57,407 bases of DNA from DATILL01 sp035476575. Its GTDB lineage: Bacteria > Actinomycetota > Actinomycetes > Mycobacteriales > JACQDL01. Position numbers and translations under genes: made by a program. The notes under the pieces are model-generated. The model was not told where the DNA came from, searched no databases, and worked only from the letters and a program-made list of their open reading frames with translations. The stretch's first letter is position 1, and each line of letters starts with the position of its first letter. The stretch is from assembly GCA_035476575.1 (NCBI GenBank), contig DATILL010000125.1, positions 1-57,407 on the forward strand, written 5' to 3'. Below, piece by piece: positions 34,955-43,379 of the stretch.

Positions 34955-36016
34955 GTGCGGGACCCGGTGGCAGACCTGCAGCGGATCGCGTTCCTGTTGG
35001 AGCGGGCGCACGAGCCGACATACCGGGTGCGGGCCTTCCGCAAGGCCGCGGACGTGCTGGCCCGGCTGAGCGCCCAGTCCCCGGACGACGTCGTCCGGCG
35101 CGCCGCCGCGGGCACGCTGACCGACCTGCCCGGGATCGGCGCGGTGACGGCCCGCTGCGTGACCGAGTCGCTGGCCGGCGAGGAGCCGGTGTACCTGCGC
35201 CGGCTGGTCGCCACCGGAGGCACCCCGGTGGCCGAGGGCGGCGAGGCGCTGCGGGCGTTGCTGCGCGGTGACCTGCACACCCACTCCGACTGGTCGGACG
35301 GCGGCTCGCCCATCGCCGAGATGGCCGAGGCAGCCCGCGAGCTCGGCCACGAGTACGTCGCGCTGACCGACCACTCGCCCCGGCTGACCGTAGCCAGGGG
35401 CCTGACCGCCGACCGGCTGCGCCAGCAGCTCGACGTCGTCGCGGAGCTGAACGCCGCGTCCTCCGACGGCGGGTTCCGGCTGCTCACCGGTATCGAGGTG
35501 GACATCCTCGACGACGGCTCGCTGGACCAGACCGACGAGCTGCTGGCCAGGCTGGACGTCGTGGTCGCCAGCGTCCACAGCGGGCTGCGCCAGCCGGCGG
35601 CCGAGATGACGCCGCGGATGGTGGCCGCGATCGCCAACCCGCACGTGGACGTGCTGGGCCACTGCACCGGCCGGCTGGTCGGCGGCAAGAAGCGGCCGGA
35701 GTCGGAGTTCGACGCCGAGCTGGTGTTCGAGGCGTGCCGGCGGTTCGGCGTGGCGGTGGAGGTGAACTCCCGGCCAGACCGGCTGGATCCCCCTAAGCGG
35801 CTGCTCCGGCTGGCCGTCGAGGCGGGCTGCCTGGTCAGCGTCGACACCGACGCGCACGCGCCCGGCCAGCTCGACTGGCAGCCGTACGGCTGTGTCCGGG
35901 CCGCGGCGTGCGCCGTACCGCCCGAGTCGGTGGTGAACACCTGGCCGCTGGCCGACCTGCTGGCCTGGGCCGCCGACCACGCCCACCGGCCGGCGTCGTC
36001 CTTGCCGGCGCTGTGA
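34955..36016 (+). CDS. PHP-domain phosphoesterase with helix-hairpin-helix
   Basis: A 353-residue protein; GTG 34,955 follows GGGAGG. Residues about 1-75 form a polymerase-beta-like helix-hairpin-helix region (RIAFLLERAHEPTYRVRAFR, LTDLPGIGAVTARCV). The PHP domain follows with metal-binding motifs DLHTHSDWSDG, ALTDHSPRL, GIEVDIL, ASVHSGL, VLGHCTGRL, VEVNSRPDRL and SVDTDAHAP. Family members are the C-terminal part of PolX-type DNA polymerases or stand-alone phosphoesterases. No nucleotidyltransferase palm domain is present here, so it is the stand-alone type, probably acting on nucleic acid or phosphate esters. Confidence 0.85.
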   Translation: MRDPVADLQRIAFLLERAHEPTYRVRAFRKAADVLARLSAQSPDDVVRRAAAGTLTDLPGIGAVTARCVTESLAGEEPVYLRRLVATGGTPVAEGGEALRALLRGDLHTHSDWSDGGSPIAEMAEAARELGHEYVALTDHSPRLTVARGLTADRLRQQLDVVAELNAASSDGGFRLLTGIEVDILDDGSLDQTDELLARLDVVVASVHSGLRQPAAEMTPRMVAAIANPHVDVLGHCTGRLVGGKKRPESEFDAELVFEACRRFGVAVEVNSRPDRLDPPKRLLRLAVEAGCLVSVDTDAHAPGQLDWQPYGCVRAAACAVPPESVVNTWPLADLLAWAADHAHRPASSLPAL

Positions 36017-36042
36017 CCGCGGTGGAGCGGCTCGGCGAGCGG

Positions 36043-36450
36043 TCAGCCCGGATCGACGTCCCAACCGGCCAGCGTCGCGGCGATCTCCGGTAGGTCGAGC
36101 CCACCGGTGGCGACCGCGACGACGAACTTCTCGCCCCGGTCCACGTCGGGCACCCGAAGGTCGTGCCCGTTGAGGATGAGGAAGAGCCGGGTGGCGACCC
36201 AGGCGAGCCGCGTGTTGCCGTCGACCAGGCCGTGGTTGCGGGCCAGCAAGTCGAGCAGCGCGGCCGCCTTCTCGGGCAGGGTCGGATATGCCAGCTCGCC
36301 GAACGCGGAGGCCCTGGGCCGGGCCAGCGCCGCCTCAAGCAGGCCCCAGTCCCGGACCTTCGGGCCGCGGCCGAGTGCTGCCGTGGCCGCGGCGAGCAGA
36401 TCGTCCAGGTCGAGGTAGTCGGTCTGGTCGTCCGGCGGTCGAGCGCTCAC
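36043..36450 (-). CDS. Doc/Fic-family toxin
   Basis: A 135-residue protein with GTG start overlapping the antitoxin stop (GTGA). The Fic motif is H73-GLVDGNTR-81, where Doc toxins have HxFxDANKR: the histidine, Asp, Asn and Arg are kept but Lys is replaced by Thr. The surroundings (LPEKAAALLDLLARNHGLVD, LAWVATRLFLILNGHDLRVP) are typical of actinobacterial Doc proteins. Doc proteins phosphorylate EF-Tu; Fic proteins AMPylate targets. Which applies here is open. Confidence 0.82.
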   Translation of the reverse strand: MSARPPDDQTDYLDLDDLLAAATAALGRGPKVRDWGLLEAALARPRASAFGELAYPTLPEKAAALLDLLARNHGLVDGNTRLAWVATRLFLILNGHDLRVPDVDRGEKFVVAVATGGLDLPEIAATLAGWDVDPG

Positions 36451-36644
36451 TGGGCGAGCCGGTCGAGCAGCTCGCGATCCTCGGAGACGATGCGCAGCAG
36501 CGCCTCGGCCCGGGTGATCCTGCGCCGGTCGACGTAGACCCGGATGGCCGTACGGGCCACGTCATGCATGGAGCGGCCCTCCCGGGCGGCGAAGGCGCGC
36601 AGCGCCTCAGTTTCCTCGGCGGTCAGCCGGAGAGTCATGGGCAT
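36447..36644 (-). CDS. Ribbon-helix-helix-type antitoxin
   Basis: A 65-residue protein: MPMTLRLTAEETEALRAFAA, EGRSMHDVARTAIRVYVDRR, ending with an acidic helix. The MTLRL strand followed by two helices fits a CopG/Arc ribbon-helix-helix DNA-binding domain, and the C-terminal helix would wrap the Doc toxin. The start may be either of two in-frame ATGs (36,644 or 36,638). It is first in the two-gene unit, as usual for antitoxins. A 12-bp palindrome lies 20 bases upstream. Confidence 0.78.
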   Translation of the reverse strand: MPMTLRLTAEETEALRAFAAREGRSMHDVARTAIRVYVDRRRITRAEALLRIVSEDRELLDRLAQ

Positions 36645-36664
36645 GGTTGCGATGGTACTGCCGA

Positions 36665-36676
36665 CACCACGTGGTG
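36665..36676. promoter_or_regulatory. Candidate operator of the Doc module
   Basis: caccacgtggtg is a perfect 12-bp palindrome, extended on both sides by ctgcc and ggcag. It lies 20 bases upstream of the antitoxin start. RHH antitoxins usually bind such sites to repress their own operon. Confidence 0.6.
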
Positions 36677-36753
36677 GCAGGTCTTTCGGTCTGGGTCGCA
36701 CCCCCCGCCACGGCGAAGACCGCGGCGGGGGATGACGGGGAATACTGCCAAGG

Positions 36754-37956
36754 GTGACCGATCTGTCTGGGCTGCTCGACGATGCCCGCGCCGTGTTCCC
36801 CGAGACGGTCGAGCTACGCCGCGCCATCCACCGCACCCCGGAGATCGGGCTGCACCTGCCCGTCACGCAGGCCACCGTCCTTGACGCGATCACCGGCCTC
36901 GGGCTGGCGGTGCGCACCGGAGCCGAGGTGTCCTCCGTCGTCGCGGTGCTGGACGGCGGCCGGCCCGGCCCGACCGTGCTGCTGCGTGGCGACATGGACG
37001 CGCTGCCGCTGCGGGAGGACACCGGGCTCGCCTTCGCGTCCACAGTGGACGGTGCCATGCACGCCTGCGGGCACGACACGCACGTGGCCATGCTGGCCGG
37101 GGCGGCGCGGTTGCTCGCCGGCCGGCGGGCGGAGCTGGCCGGGCGGGTGCTGCTCATGTTCCAGCCCGGCGAGGAGGGGTACCACGGTGCCCGCCACATG
37201 CTGGCGGAGGGGCTGCTGGAGGCGGCCGGCGGGCCGGTGACGGCGGCGTTCGCGCTGCACATCACCACGCAGCACGCCTCCGGCACGGTCAACGTCCGCG
37301 GCGGCCCGCAGCTCGCCGCCGCCGACGTGCTGCGGCTGACCCTGACCGGCCGGGGCGGGCATGCCTCCCAGCCGTACTCGGCGAACGACCCGATCCCGGT
37401 CGCCTGCGAGATCGTCACCGCGCTGCAGACGATGGTCACCCGGCGGGTCAGCGTCCTCGACCCGGCGGTGGTGACGATCGCGCAGGTCAGGGCCGGTACG
37501 ACGAACAACATCATCCCGGAGACCGCGTACCTCGAGGGCACCGTCCGGACGCTGTCCGACCAGACCCGGGCCGAGGTGCATGGGCACATCCGGCGGCTGG
37601 CCGAGGGGATTGCCGCAGCGCACGAGATGACCGTCAAGGTGGACATCGAGGTCGGCTACCCGGTGACCCGCAACGACCCCGCCTTCGCCGCGGCGGTGCG
37701 CGCCATCGCTGCCGAGGTGCTCGGCGACGGCGCGGTCACCGAACCCACCGCGCCGGTGATGGGCGCCGAGGACTTCTCCTACGTGCTGGCTCGGGTGCCG
37801 GGCGCGATCGCGTTTCTCGGCGGCTGCCCGCCGGACCTCATACCGGGGGTGGCCCCGCCGAACCACTCCAACCGGGTCGTCTTCGACGATGACGCGATGG
37901 TGGCCGGCGTGGCGACGTACGCCGCCGTCGCCCTGCACCACCTCACCCCCGCCTGA
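36754..37956 (+). CDS. M20-family amidohydrolase
   Basis: A 400-residue metallohydrolase from GTG. Dinuclear zinc ligands are visible in LLRGDMDALPL, MHACGHDTHVAM, QPGEEGYHG and APVMGAEDFSY. The lid domain has GRGGHASQPYSANDPIPVAC and the dimer-contact phrase AGTTNNIIPETA. Family members cleave N-acyl amino acids, hippurate or related amides (AmiA/HipO/carboxypeptidase Ss1 type). No neighbour indicates the substrate. A hairpin repeat 16 bases downstream may end the transcript. Confidence 0.88.
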   Translation: MTDLSGLLDDARAVFPETVELRRAIHRTPEIGLHLPVTQATVLDAITGLGLAVRTGAEVSSVVAVLDGGRPGPTVLLRGDMDALPLREDTGLAFASTVDGAMHACGHDTHVAMLAGAARLLAGRRAELAGRVLLMFQPGEEGYHGARHMLAEGLLEAAGGPVTAAFALHITTQHASGTVNVRGGPQLAAADVLRLTLTGRGGHASQPYSANDPIPVACEIVTALQTMVTRRVSVLDPAVVTIAQVRAGTTNNIIPETAYLEGTVRTLSDQTRAEVHGHIRRLAEGIAAAHEMTVKVDIEVGYPVTRNDPAFAAAVRAIAAEVLGDGAVTEPTAPVMGAEDFSYVLARVPGAIAFLGGCPPDLIPGVAPPNHSNRVVFDDDAMVAGVATYAAVALHHLTPA

Positions 37957-37971
37957 CCACGCGCCCCCTCG

Positions 37972-38039
37972 CCCGGCGATCATCGAGCTGTGGTCGCTGG
38001 CAGAGATCAACTAGCGACAACGGCTCGATGATCGCCGGG
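37972..38039. repeat. Intergenic hairpin repeat, copy 2
   Basis: cggcgatcatcgagctgtgg and the inverted arm ctcgatgatcgccg enclose ggtcgctggcagagatcaac and tagcgac. The outer arms are perfect and the inner arm has mismatches, unlike copies 1 and 3. It lies between the convergent M20 and RelE-type genes, so a bidirectional terminator role is plausible. Confidence 0.85.
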
Positions 38040-38042
38040 GAG

Positions 38043-38315
38043 CTACGGCCGGTAGGCGTCGGCGCGGCCACGGACATCGAGCACGATGACGGCGTGCTTT
38101 CCCTCGTCGATCAGGTAACGGACCCGGTAGCTGCCGCGACGGGCCACCCAGTGTCCGGCGTACGGCGTCCGCAGCGGCTTGCCGACTCTGGTGGGCGCGT
38201 CGCGCAGCATGCCGTTGATGAGCTCCCACGCGGCCGTGGCGATCTTGATCGGCAGCTCGTCGGCCAGGGCGCGCCGGGCGGGGCGGGCGAGCAACAGCTC
38301 ATACCGCTCAGTCAC
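38043..38315 (-). CDS. RelE/ParE-family toxin
   Basis: A 90-residue basic protein: YELLLARPARRALADELP, GKPLRTPYAGHWVARRGSYR and VRYLIDEGKHAVIVLDVRGR are the RelE signature strands. The GTG start overlaps the antitoxin stop (GTGA). RelE toxins cut mRNA on the ribosome. Arg and Lys residues at the expected end strands (RGSYRVRY, VRGRADAYRP) are present. Confidence 0.88.
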   Translation of the reverse strand: MTERYELLLARPARRALADELPIKIATAAWELINGMLRDAPTRVGKPLRTPYAGHWVARRGSYRVRYLIDEGKHAVIVLDVRGRADAYRP

Positions 38316-38584
38316 GACCGGTCGCGCAGCATCTGGGCCATCTCTTCCGCCGTGGTCAGGTCACCAGCCGCGATCGACTCCTGAGCCTCGATCACGCGGT
38401 CCTGATCCTCCCGGTCGCTTAGCAGCGCCAGCGTCTCCATGATCGACTCGTAGTCCTCGCTGGCCACCACGACGGCGGTGGGAACGCCGTTGCGGGTGAT
38501 GGTGACGACCTCGTGAGTACCGGCCACCTCGTCCACCAGCGCGGAGAGATGGTTGCGTACCTCGGCGAGCGGCAGTGTTTTCAT
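38312..38584 (-). CDS. Phd/YefM-family antitoxin
   Basis: A 90-residue protein: MKTLPLAEVRNHLSALVDEV, then HEVVTITRNGVPTAVVVASE and DYESIMETLALL are standard Phd/YefM sequence; the C-terminal acidic helix neutralises the toxin. An upstream in-frame ATG (38,602) would add six residues (MARILA). A perfect 20-bp palindrome spans both start codons, so the choice of start is linked to the regulatory site. Confidence 0.88.
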   Translation of the reverse strand: MKTLPLAEVRNHLSALVDEVAGTHEVVTITRNGVPTAVVVASEDYESIMETLALLSDREDQDRVIEAQESIAAGDLTTAEEMAQMLRDRS

Positions 38585-38602
38585 GGCTAGAATTCTAGCC
38601 AT
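38583..38602. promoter_or_regulatory. Perfect 20-bp palindrome at the antitoxin start
   Basis: atggctagaattctagccat reads identically on both strands without a spacer. It contains the complementary halves of two ATG start codons. Antitoxin-toxin complexes bind palindromes to autorepress. Here the operator would cover the translation start, so the transcript could also form a hairpin that hides it. Confidence 0.8.
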
Positions 38603-38629
38603 ACTGACGTCGGGTCGGGGAGCCCTTCT

Positions 38630-38695
38630 CCGGCGATCATCGAGTTGTGGTCGCCGGCAGAGATCAACTAGCGACCACAACTCGATGATCGCCGG
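38630..38695. repeat. Intergenic hairpin repeat, copy 3
   Basis: ccggcgatcatcgagttgtg and its inverted arm cacaactcgatgatcgccgg enclose gtcgccggcagagatcaact with agcgac. The arms match almost perfectly over 25 bases. It lies between aceE (3' end) and the YefM-type gene, both on the minus strand, so it would terminate the aceE transcript or separate the two units. Confidence 0.88.
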
Positions 38696-38723
38696 GGTAA
38701 CGGGCCTGGGGTAACGGGCGGGG

Positions 38724-41483
38724 TCAGGCTTCGCCGCCGGTGGGGCCAGCGCCGGCCGCGCGGACGTCGGCGAGCTGGTACCTCTCCACGGCGAGCTTCG
38801 GCGCCTCCGCCTTGACCTCGCCCCGGCGGGCCAGCTCGGCCAGCACGGCGGTGGTAATCGACTGCGCGTCGACGTGGAAGTACCGCCGGGTGGCGCCGCG
38901 GGTGTCGGACAGGCCGAACCCGTCAGTCCCAAGCGAGGTGTAGTCGCCCGGGATCCAGCGGGAGATCTGGTCCGGCACCGACCGCATCCAGTCACTGACC
39001 GCCACGAACGGCCCGGCCGCTCCCTCCAGCGCCTGCATGACGTACGGCGTGCCAGGCTCCTCCTCAGGGTGCAGCAGGGCCCGCTCCTCGCAGGCCACCG
39101 CGTCCCGGCGCAGCTCGTTCCACGAGGTGACCGACCAGACGTCCGCGGCCACCCCCCAGTCGTCGTTCAGCAACCCCTGTGCGGCCATCGCCCACTGCAT
39201 GCCGACGCCGGAGGCCAGGATCTGCGCCCGCGGCCGGGAGTCCTCGCCGTCCGGCACCGCCGGGGCGGCGGCGTAGCGGTAGATGCCGCGTCGGATGCCC
39301 TCGGCGTCCACGTGGGGCGGCATCGCCGGCTGCTGGTACGGCTCGTTGTAGACGGTGAGGTAGTAGAAGACGTCCTCGCCGTGCGGGTGCGCCTGCGTGC
39401 CGCCGTACATCCGGCGCAGCCCGTCCTCGACGATGACCGAGATCTCGTACGCCCAGGCCGGGTCGTAGGCCAGGCAGGCCGGGTTGGTCGAGGCGAGCAG
39501 CAGCGAGTGCCCGTCGTTGTGCTGCAGCCCCTCGCCGGCCAGGGTGGTGCGCCCGGCGGTGGCGCCGAGCATAAAGCCACGGGTCATCTGGTCGGCGGCG
39601 GCCCAGATCGCGTCGCCGGTGCGCTGGAAGCCGAACATCGAGTAGAAGATGTAGATCGGCACCATCGGCTCGCCGTGCGTCGCGTACGCCGTGCCGGCCG
39701 CCACGAACGAGCCCATCGCGCCGGCCTCGCTGATGCCCTCGTGCAGGATCTGGCCCTGCCTGGACTCGCGGTAGGACAGCAGCAGCTCGCGGTCGACCGG
39801 GTCGTACTGCTGCCCGTTCGGGTTGTAGATCTTCGCCGTCGGGAAGATCGAGTCCAGCCCGAACGTACGGGCCTCGTCCGGGATGATCGGGACGAACCGC
39901 TTGCCGAAGTTCTTGTCCTTCATCAGGTCCTTGACCAGCCGGACGACGGCCATCGTGGTGGCCACCGCCTGCTTTCCGGAGCCTTTCGTCAGGTCCTCAA
40001 ACGGCGAGGGGTCGGCCACCGCCAAGGGCCGGGACCGCACCACCCGGCGGGGTAGGTAGCCGCCGAGCGCCATCCGGCGTTCCTGCATGTACTGGATCTC
40101 GTCGGAGTCCTGGCCGGGATGGCAGTACGGCGGCAGCTCGGCGGCGAGCGCCGCGTCGCTGATCGGCAGGTGCAGCCGGTCGCGGAAGTCCTTCAGGTCG
40201 GTCTTGGTCAGCTTCTTCATCTGGTGTGTGGCGTTGCGGGCCTCGAAGTCCTTGCCCAGTGTCCAGCCCTTGATGGTGTGCGCCAGGATCACCGTCGGCT
40301 GCCCGACGTGCTCGGTCGCGGACTTGAACGCCGCGTACACCTTGCGGTAGTCGTGCCCGCCGCGGGAGAGCTTGCGCAGGTCGTCGTCGGACTTCTCGGT
40401 GACCATCCGGCGCAGCCGCGAGTCGCCGCCGAAGAAGTCCTCCCGGATGAACGCGCCGTCGGCGGTGGAGTAGGTCTGGAACTGCCCGTCCGGTGTGGTG
40501 TTCATCTTGTTCACCAGGACGCCGTCGACGTCCTGGGCGAGCAGCGGGTCCCAGTCGCGGCCCCAGACGACCTTGATGACGTTCCAGCCGGCGCCGCGGA
40601 AGTACGACTCCAGCTCCTGGATCACCTTGCCGTTGCCGCGGACCGGGCCGTCCAGCCGCTGCAGGTTGCAGTTGATCACGAAGATGAGGTTGTCCAGCTC
40701 CTCGCGGGCGGCCAGCCCGATGGCGCCGAGCGACTCCGGCTCGTCCATCTCGCCGTCGCCGAGGAACGCCCACACCCGCGACCGGCTGGTGTCCTTGAGC
40801 TCCCGGTTGAGCAGGTACCGGTTGAACCGGGCCTGATAGATCGCGTGGATCGGGCCGAGCCCCATCGAGACCGTGGGGTACTCCCAGAAGTCTGACAGCA
40901 GCCGCGGGTGCGGGTAGCTGGGCAGGCCGCGACCCGGGCCGGACAGCTCCTGCCGGAAGCTGTTCAGGTCGGCCTCGGTCAGCCGGCCCTCCAGGAACGC
41001 GCGGGCATAGATGCCCGGCGAGGCGTGTCCCTGGAAGAAGATCTGGTCGCCGGACTCGCCGTGGTCCTTGCCGCGGAAGAAGTGGTTGAAGCCCACCTCG
41101 TACAGCGACGCGGCGCTGGCGTAGGTGGCGATGTGCCCGCCGACGCCCATGCCCGGCCGGTTGGCCCGGGACACCATGATCGCGGCGTTCCACCGGATGA
41201 AGGCCCGGATCCGGCGTTCGATGTGCTCGTCGCCGGGGAACCAGGGCTCCCGCTCGGGCGGGATGGTGTTGATGTAGTCGGTGCTGCGCAGGCCGGGCAC
41301 GCCCACCGACCGCTCGCGGGCGCGCTCGAGCAGCTTGAGGATGAGGTAGCGGGCGCGGCCGCGACCGGCGACGTCGATGATCGAGTCGAGCGACTCCAGC
41401 CACTCCCGGGTCTCGTCGGGATCGACGTCGGGGAGCTGGCTGGGAATACCGTCGGTGATCACGCTGAATCGTTCCGGAGTCAC
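38724..41483 (-). CDS. aceE: Pyruvate dehydrogenase E1 component (homodimeric)
   Basis: A 919-residue thiamine-diphosphate enzyme that decarboxylates pyruvate and acetylates the lipoyl E2. The ThDP motif is FLGDGEMDEPESLGAIGLAA to LIFVINCNLQRLDG. Other family markers are PTVILAHTIKGWTLGKDFEA, FVPIIPDEARTFGLDSIFPT, GISEAGAMGSFVAAGTAYAT and GRTTLAGEGLQHNDGHS. Length is normal. GTG start with GAGGAG about 12 bases upstream. The location near fab genes, DUF3052 and AhpE follows the conserved actinobacterial order. E2/E3 genes are elsewhere. Confidence 0.96.
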   Translation of the reverse strand: MTPERFSVITDGIPSQLPDVDPDETREWLESLDSIIDVAGRGRARYLILKLLERARERSVGVPGLRSTDYINTIPPEREPWFPGDEHIERRIRAFIRWNAAIMVSRANRPGMGVGGHIATYASAASLYEVGFNHFFRGKDHGESGDQIFFQGHASPGIYARAFLEGRLTEADLNSFRQELSGPGRGLPSYPHPRLLSDFWEYPTVSMGLGPIHAIYQARFNRYLLNRELKDTSRSRVWAFLGDGEMDEPESLGAIGLAAREELDNLIFVINCNLQRLDGPVRGNGKVIQELESYFRGAGWNVIKVVWGRDWDPLLAQDVDGVLVNKMNTTPDGQFQTYSTADGAFIREDFFGGDSRLRRMVTEKSDDDLRKLSRGGHDYRKVYAAFKSATEHVGQPTVILAHTIKGWTLGKDFEARNATHQMKKLTKTDLKDFRDRLHLPISDAALAAELPPYCHPGQDSDEIQYMQERRMALGGYLPRRVVRSRPLAVADPSPFEDLTKGSGKQAVATTMAVVRLVKDLMKDKNFGKRFVPIIPDEARTFGLDSIFPTAKIYNPNGQQYDPVDRELLLSYRESRQGQILHEGISEAGAMGSFVAAGTAYATHGEPMVPIYIFYSMFGFQRTGDAIWAAADQMTRGFMLGATAGRTTLAGEGLQHNDGHSLLLASTNPACLAYDPAWAYEISVIVEDGLRRMYGGTQAHPHGEDVFYYLTVYNEPYQQPAMPPHVDAEGIRRGIYRYAAAPAVPDGEDSRPRAQILASGVGMQWAMAAQGLLNDDWGVAADVWSVTSWNELRRDAVACEERALLHPEEEPGTPYVMQALEGAAGPFVAVSDWMRSVPDQISRWIPGDYTSLGTDGFGLSDTRGATRRYFHVDAQSITTAVLAELARRGEVKAEAPKLAVERYQLADVRAAGAGPTGGEA

Positions 41484-41739
41484 TCCTGCATTCTCCTCAT
41501 CGCTCGGCGCGCTTGTGGCGCAGGGCCGGTCGGGCGAGTCACCGGACCCTCCTATCGTCGTACCTGCCAGGCTGTCACGTCATCTCTACTATCGAGTAGC
41601 ACGTGGCCGATGGTGGAACGGCCGGATCGGGCACCCGCGTCATAGCCCGGTCGGCGGGGTAAGACCGAGCCTGCCAGACTGCTGTTACCGGCGTACACGA
41701 GGCGGGGGCCGGATCCGAGCGTGATCGGGAGGTGGACAG

Positions 41740-42243
41740 ATGGGCATGTCGCGGACGCTGGCGTTGGCGGCGTGGGGTCTGGTCGTCATCAGCGCGACGT
41801 CCTGCGCGACCACGGTGCCCGGGCACGGCGCGCTCGACGCCTCGGTCACCAGCCTGCCGACGATCCCCGGCACGCCGACCTCGGAGCCGACCAGCCTGCC
41901 GACCACCGCGTCGCCCACCCTGGACCCGGCCTCCGAACGCCGGGTGACCTGCCTGCTGGTGCTGCCTGCGGTGTCCAAGGCAGTTCGCGACTGGAACGAC
42001 TATGTGGACCGCAAGCGCGGCACCCGGGCCAGCGTGGCCGCCTCCCTGAGCACCTCCGGCGACCTGATCGACTCCACCCTGCACACCGCCAAGCTCGCCG
42101 GCACCGATGCGGTCCGGACCAACGGCCTGCGCATCGCGACCGAGCTGCGGGCGATGGCGAAGACCCTGCAGGGCGGAGGAACGCCGGGGGTGGACCGCTT
42201 CAACACCTACAAGCGACAGTTTCAGGGCTCCTGCCCGAAATAG
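41740..42243 (+). CDS. Secreted or lipoprotein-like hypothetical protein
   Basis: A 167-residue protein. The N-terminus TLALAAWGLVVISATSCATT is a signal peptide with Cys at 22, which makes an atypical lipobox. A Thr/Ser/Pro-rich segment follows (about 28-62), then a helical domain with cysteines (VTCLLVLPAV and the C-terminal GSCPK) that may be disulfide-linked. ATG 41,740 follows GGGAGG. It faces away from aceE. No family assignment. Confidence 0.65.
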   Translation: MGMSRTLALAAWGLVVISATSCATTVPGHGALDASVTSLPTIPGTPTSEPTSLPTTASPTLDPASERRVTCLLVLPAVSKAVRDWNDYVDRKRGTRASVAASLSTSGDLIDSTLHTAKLAGTDAVRTNGLRIATELRAMAKTLQGGGTPGVDRFNTYKRQFQGSCPK

Positions 42244-42395
42244 CGTGACCGGCCGTCATAACATACGTGACGCCGGCACGGCGAGCACACTTGCGCGAAG
42301 ACCGGTGAGTGTGTGAACTACCGCCACACAGCCACGAGCGACGACAGGGCGTCGGTCGTGGCTCCGGTTCGAAGACGGTAGGGAGGCTGATAGTA

Positions 42396-42830
42396 GTGAG
42401 CGCGACCGCGGGCCAGGCGGGTGCGCGAGGCTTGGCGGAGCGCCTCGGCATCCAGCCTGGGATGGTCGTTCAGGAGCTCGGCTACGACGAGGACGCGGAC
42501 ACCGAGGTGCGGGACGCGATCGTTGTCAGGAGCGGGAACGAGCTGGTCGACGAGGAGTCCGACGAGGTGGTTGACGTTGTGCTGCTGTGGTGGCGCGACG
42601 GTGACGGGGACCTGGTCGACGCCTTGGTCGACGCCAAGGCGCCGCTTGCCGACAACGGTGTGGTGTGGCTGCTCACGCCGAAGACCGGTCGGTCCGGGCA
42701 CGTCGAGCCGAGTGACATCAGTGAGGCGGCGCCCACGGCGGGGCTGGCGCAGACCAGCACGCTGTCGGCCGGCAGGGACTGGAGCGGGTCCCGGCTGGTC
42801 GCCCCGAAGGCGGCCCGGCCACGCCGTTAG
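42396..42830 (+). CDS. DUF3052 family protein
   Basis: A 144-residue acidic protein from GTG 42,396 behind GGGAGG. GLAERLGIQPGMVVQELGYD, VDVVLLWWRDGDGDLVDALV, LADNGVVWLLTPKTGRSGHV and EPSDISEAAPTAGLAQTS are family hallmarks. DUF3052 is found next to aceE and ahpE across actinobacteria (equivalent to Rv2239c, from memory), of unknown function. The peroxiredoxin gene follows 47 bases downstream on the same strand, probably cotranscribed. Confidence 0.85.
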   Translation: MSATAGQAGARGLAERLGIQPGMVVQELGYDEDADTEVRDAIVVRSGNELVDEESDEVVDVVLLWWRDGDGDLVDALVDAKAPLADNGVVWLLTPKTGRSGHVEPSDISEAAPTAGLAQTSTLSAGRDWSGSRLVAPKAARPRR

Positions 42831-42877
42831 GCTTTGGGACAGGCCCCCAATCCCCCTAGCGAGGAGAGTTTCAGGCG

Positions 42878-43345
42878 ATGGCTGTCGAGGTTGGCTCGTA
42901 CGCACCCGATTTCACCCTCCGTGACAGCAACGGCGAGGAGGTCTCCCTTTCGTCGTTCCGCGGAAAGAAGAGTGTGCTGCTGGTCTTTTACCCATTCGCG
43001 TTCAGCGGCATCTGCACCGGCGAGCTGTGCCAGGTGCGCGACGAGCTGCCGCGCTACCAGAATGACGACGTGCAGGTCCTGGCGGTCAGCACCGACCCGA
43101 CCTTCACGCTCAAGGCGTGGGCGCAGGCGGAGCGGTACGGGTTCCCGCTGCTCTCCGACTTCTGGCCACACGGTGCGGTCGCGCAGGCGTACGGCGTCTT
43201 CAACGACAAGGCGGGGATGGCCATGCGCGGGACGTTCCTGGTCGACCCGGCCGGGGTGGTGCGGTTCAGCGAGGTCAACGAGCCCGGTGAGGCCCGTGAC
43301 CAGGCCGGCTGGCACCGCGCCATCGCCGAGCTCGTGGCGGCCTGA
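42878..43345 (+). CDS. ahpE: AhpE-type peroxiredoxin
   Basis: A 155-residue thiol peroxidase that reduces hydroperoxides. The peroxidatic Cys46 is in PFAFSGICTGELCQ, with Thr and Glu/Arg partners; a second cysteine at 51 is close by. RGTFLVDPAGVVRFSEVNEP is a further family signature. The ATG has GAGGAGAG upstream. Position after aceE and DUF3052 matches the mycobacterial ahpE neighbourhood. The reducing partner (mycothiol/mycoredoxin or thioredoxin) is not in the window. Confidence 0.9.
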   Translation: MAVEVGSYAPDFTLRDSNGEEVSLSSFRGKKSVLLVFYPFAFSGICTGELCQVRDELPRYQNDDVQVLAVSTDPTFTLKAWAQAERYGFPLLSDFWPHGAVAQAYGVFNDKAGMAMRGTFLVDPAGVVRFSEVNEPGEARDQAGWHRAIAELVAA

Positions 43346-43379
43346 CCGGGCCGCCGTCCGTCCCGCCGGACGCGGCGAC

